Positions 20,738-23,147 of a stretch of DNA of 23,147 nucleotides are shown piece after piece; the first letter of the stretch is position 1; the number at the start of each line of letters is the position of its first letter. The stretch comes from a virus. The stretch covers positions 1-23,147 of IMG/VR virus record IMGVR_UViG_3300013021_000009; one strand, written 5' to 3'. The notes under the pieces were generated by a model, which saw nothing but the letters and a program-made list of their open reading frames with translations, did no database searches and was not told the origin of the DNA. A program made the translations under genes and the position numbers.

Positions 20738-22852
20738 CTATTCGCCTGCCAAACCATCGGCAAAACCGGCATAAGCTGGTTTACGGACATAATCCAAAGA
20801 CCAGAGCCCAATGGGTTCACCACCTCTCCAGGAAGAATCTGAAGGGCTGTCTGCAGGACTCCAGTGAGCAATACCATATCGCTGATTTACAGGTATAATT
20901 TCAAAGTACTTTCGAATAATGAAATTATAATATTCAGCCATAGCCATATGCTGTTCATGCGTAACATCTTCTGTCATCACAGCATCGCCGTTTTCGTCAA
21001 CCAGCCCCATATCCAACTCGGTGACTTTAACCAACTTTCCAGTTGCAGCTAACAACTCATACATCTTCACAATATGCTCTTCCTTACTGGCCTGTGTTTC
21101 AGGATTTAAATGGTACGAGACGTGCATTTGTGTGCCAATTCCATCAATTACAGTCACACCATCCGACTCCCATTGTTCGATCCAGTTGATCAGACTTTTC
21201 AACTTCTGGTTATCGTCCCAATCAGACTCCAGGTTATAGTCATTAACAAATAATTTCAGATTCTCTGGACCATGTTCACGAGCCAGTCCCACTGCAATAC
21301 GAACAAAGTTATCGCCCAGATAATCCTGCCAGTAGAAATTGCTTTCAGGGTCTCCATTTTCAGCCGATTGAAGGTCATAAAACCCGTCTCCGTCGTAATC
21401 TGCACCTGAAATAGCTTCATTCACCACATCCCATGCCGTTACATAACCATCGGTGGCTTCCATCATTGCGGAAATCCAGTTTTCCATTGCCCAGGTAAGG
21501 GTATCAGCCTTTTCTTCCGGAGTAAGGGGGATGCTATTTGCGGACTCTTCATAATACAGCTTAAGGTCATCAATATAAATCGTTCCGGCAAAATCGCCAT
21601 AACTAAACAAGAAACGAGTAACGGTTTCTTTAGTAACAGTTGTTGAAACAGTAACTTCCTTCCACTCAGTGTTAAAACTTATCGAAGCAAAATCACCGCC
21701 GGAAGAGTAATCGCTGGGATCTTGAAATCCAGGTCCTACAGAACCTTCGCCACTACCTTTGATTTTCATGCTAAGAAAATAAGTTCTTCCATTCTCCAAA
21801 GGATCAGAAAAATCAATAGCTGCCTGTACTTCCCATGAATTAACCACAGAGGGATTTGTCATCAAAAGCTCTCCATTTACAACCTCTCGAGTGGATCCGT
21901 TGCCCCATCCACCTAATGCCTCTCCATCGGAGAAATCACTCTCGTAAATATATCTCGGAACTTTAATGGATTTAGCTTCTTCATGCGTTACTTTCACCCA
22001 CTCAATTTCGTAGGTTCCAACATAACTTCCTGATTGCAGCATAACAAAGCTATTAGTAACAAGGCCATTAAACTCTGCTGACACTTCTGTCCACTCATCA
22101 GTAAAGGAAATTGGTTTATCTTCAGTATTGCCCCAATCACCCAAAGCCATTCTTATTTCACCTGGAGTAGAACCTTTGATGCGTAAAGTCACCTTATGCT
22201 TAGTGCCTACCTTGGTAGGCATGTTATTGGCAACATGATATTGTACAAAATAATTTTGCTCTCGTTCTTCATCATTGGTAACAACCAACACTCCATCCTG
22301 AACCACAGGCGTTACAGGGCCCTCAGACCAGCCGGTAAATCCTTCTTCTGAATAATCCTTAATTCCATCAACCACCTCATCAGTTGCATTAGGATCAAAT
22401 TCAGCCTCTTTATCGGCAATGATGCTTTCAAGATATTCTTTGTTCTGTTGCGAATGCCACACAAGAGTATGACCATAAATACCGATGTTGGCGGTCCTGG
22501 CGGCATCCATCAATTGTGCAACCTGAGCAAAATTCATTGATCCGTCATCTTGTACCACAGATCCATATTTCATGGCATTGCCAGCAGTTATCTCATCAAA
22601 ATTGGAATTTACAAGACTGTACACTGCTCCTCTTTCGGTATAGTCACTTGCTGAAACCGCTGCACCCAATTTAAAGTCCGGGTTCTCTGTACGATCTACG
22701 TAGGATTTTAACACATCATAGTCGTTCAGATACTCACTTTCTACGATACTTTCAGGCTTCTTTACATCATATTCGAGCCTGCTATCATCTGCACAAGAGG
22801 CCAATACGGACAATACCGCCGCATAGCTCCAGAATTTATATAAAAATTTCAT
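20738..22852 (-). CDS. GH10 endo-xylanase lipoprotein with inserted carbohydrate-binding modules
   Basis: The protein has 704 residues. ATG 22852 is chosen because MKFLYKFWSYAAVLSVLASC is a lipoprotein signal ending in lipobox LASC (Cys20); a longer upstream reading overlaps the preceding gene in another frame. The catalytic domain is split. The first part (about 57-150) has KLGAAVSASDY, NFDEITAGNAMKYG and IYGHTLVWHSQ. Two CBM4/9-type beta-sandwiches (about 165-435) interrupt it. The second part (440-704) has acid/base E479 (WDVVNEAI), FVNDYNLE and nucleophile E612 (VTELDMG). The same split architecture is known from Bacteroides and Prevotella surface xylanases of xylan loci. It cuts the xylan backbone at the cell surface, and the fragments enter through a SusC/D pair presumed to lie upstream outside the window. 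Confidence 0.92.
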   Translation of the reverse strand: MKFLYKFWSYAAVLSVLASCADDSRLEYDVKKPESIVESEYLNDYDVLKSYVDRTENPDFKLGAAVSASDYTERGAVYSLVNSNFDEITAGNAMKYGSVVQDDGSMNFAQVAQLMDAARTANIGIYGHTLVWHSQQNKEYLESIIADKEAEFDPNATDEVVDGIKDYSEEGFTGWSEGPVTPVVQDGVLVVTNDEEREQNYFVQYHVANNMPTKVGTKHKVTLRIKGSTPGEIRMALGDWGNTEDKPISFTDEWTEVSAEFNGLVTNSFVMLQSGSYVGTYEIEWVKVTHEEAKSIKVPRYIYESDFSDGEALGGWGNGSTREVVNGELLMTNPSVVNSWEVQAAIDFSDPLENGRTYFLSMKIKGSGEGSVGPGFQDPSDYSSGGDFASISFNTEWKEVTVSTTVTKETVTRFLFSYGDFAGTIYIDDLKLYYEESANSIPLTPEEKADTLTWAMENWISAMMEATDGYVTAWDVVNEAISGADYDGDGFYDLQSAENGDPESNFYWQDYLGDNFVRIAVGLAREHGPENLKLFVNDYNLESDWDDNQKLKSLINWIEQWESDGVTVIDGIGTQMHVSYHLNPETQASKEEHIVKMYELLAATGKLVKVTELDMGLVDENGDAVMTEDVTHEQHMAMAEYYNFIIRKYFEIIPVNQRYGIAHWSPADSPSDSSWRGGEPIGLWSLDYVRKPAYAGFADGLAGE

Positions 22853-22877
22853 AATCAATCTGATTTTAACGATTAAC

Positions 22878-23147
22878 TTACTCGGTATAAGTAGGATTGA
22901 ATGTCTCAATCTTAACACCCCGGTCACGAACCACAAGTGTATCTTTAGTCTGATACTGCTTAGTCCCGAAATCCACCTCATAATCCAGGTACAAAGCATT
23001 CCGATCCTCATCGCCCCAACTATTCTTGTCTCCATCTTTAACAAATTGTCCGGAACCACTGGCAGTATATCCTTCTGTACCAGAAACAATGGAACATTCG
23101 TTATTCTCATCAAACGTGAGGACCAATTCACAAGTAAGAGTTACCTG
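22878..23147 (-). CDS. Partial SusE-like / DUF1735-type surface glycan-binding lipoprotein (C-terminus)
   Basis: Only the last 89 residues are in the window; the reading frame is open to base 23147, so the N-terminus is outside. It includes SGQFVKDGDKNSWGDEDRNA, LYLDYEVDFG and TLVVRDRGVKIETFNPTYTE. This ending (GQF-x-x-DGDKNSWG, RNALYLDYE, VVRDRGVK-x-ETF) is typical of surface glycan-binding lipoproteins with an N-terminal DUF1735 domain found just upstream of xylanases in Bacteroidota xylan loci. It ends 25 bases before the GH10 start, so they share a transcript. It would hold xylan at the cell surface for the GH10 enzyme. Confidence 0.7.
   Translation of the reverse strand, partial: QVTLTCELVLTFDENNECSIVSGTEGYTASGSGQFVKDGDKNSWGDEDRNALYLDYEVDFGTKQYQTKDTLVVRDRGVKIETFNPTYTE

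Noticed and set aside
22853-23131. 93-residue N-terminal extension of the GH10 protein
   Set aside because: It overlaps the end of the SusE-like gene in another frame and would bury the lipoprotein signal; the true start is 22852.

Overview
The window comes from a Bacteroidota chromosome, most likely a polysaccharide-degrading member of the Marinilabiliales/Prolixibacteraceae type (inference). The signs are Bacteroidota-type promoters (TTTG, about 20 nt, TAnnTTTG), A/T-rich leaders without strong Shine-Dalgarno sites, a surface xylanase lipoprotein beside a SusE-like glycan-binding lipoprotein, and a C-terminal type IX secretion (T9SS) tail.

Layout: (1) 1-434 is chromosome: the start of a leftward DEDD-type exonuclease gene and a rightward tRNA-Arg(UCU). 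(2) 421-16260 is a compact integrated element of about 15.8 kb bounded by a 15-bp direct repeat of the tRNA 3' end; its tyrosine integrase lies next to the right end. (3) 16261-23147 is chromosome again: the terminator that probably belonged to the tRNA, then part of a xylan utilisation locus read leftward (SusE-like lipoprotein, GH10 xylanase lipoprotein, secreted GH5-GH43 fusion).

The element reads almost entirely leftward. From the right end: integrase plus a translationally coupled cargo-like gene; a regulator/replication operon (AlpA-like HTH, winged-helix protein, small protein, lambda O-like initiator, DnaB-like helicase); two small genes; then a phage-structure block (tape measure, small terminase, several small proteins, a head-fibre/decoration-like protein, an HK97-gp10-like protein) and a tail of small genes including a second HTH protein. 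One gene near the left end, a small membrane protein, reads rightward. No large terminase, portal, major capsid, protease, tail tube, baseplate or lysis gene is recognisable, yet almost every ORF is intact. This is the gene set of a phage satellite (PICI-like) rather than of an autonomous phage. A prophage with a large clean deletion is the main alternative.

Four signals are not explained by the gene list. First, the octamer TTGCACCC recurs at four control points of the element (left end and rightward promoter, in front of the small terminase, at the start of the tape-measure operon, and as a palindrome on the integrase promoter). Second, seven iteron-like copies of TGGTCGTTT lie inside the initiator gene, in all three reading frames, and look like a lambda-type origin. 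Third, a roughly 430-base non-coding stretch (1041-1480) is packed with consecutive hairpins, several with the same GATT loop, and may encode a structured RNA. Fourth, a promoter followed by an intrinsic terminator before the rightward gene looks like an attenuator.
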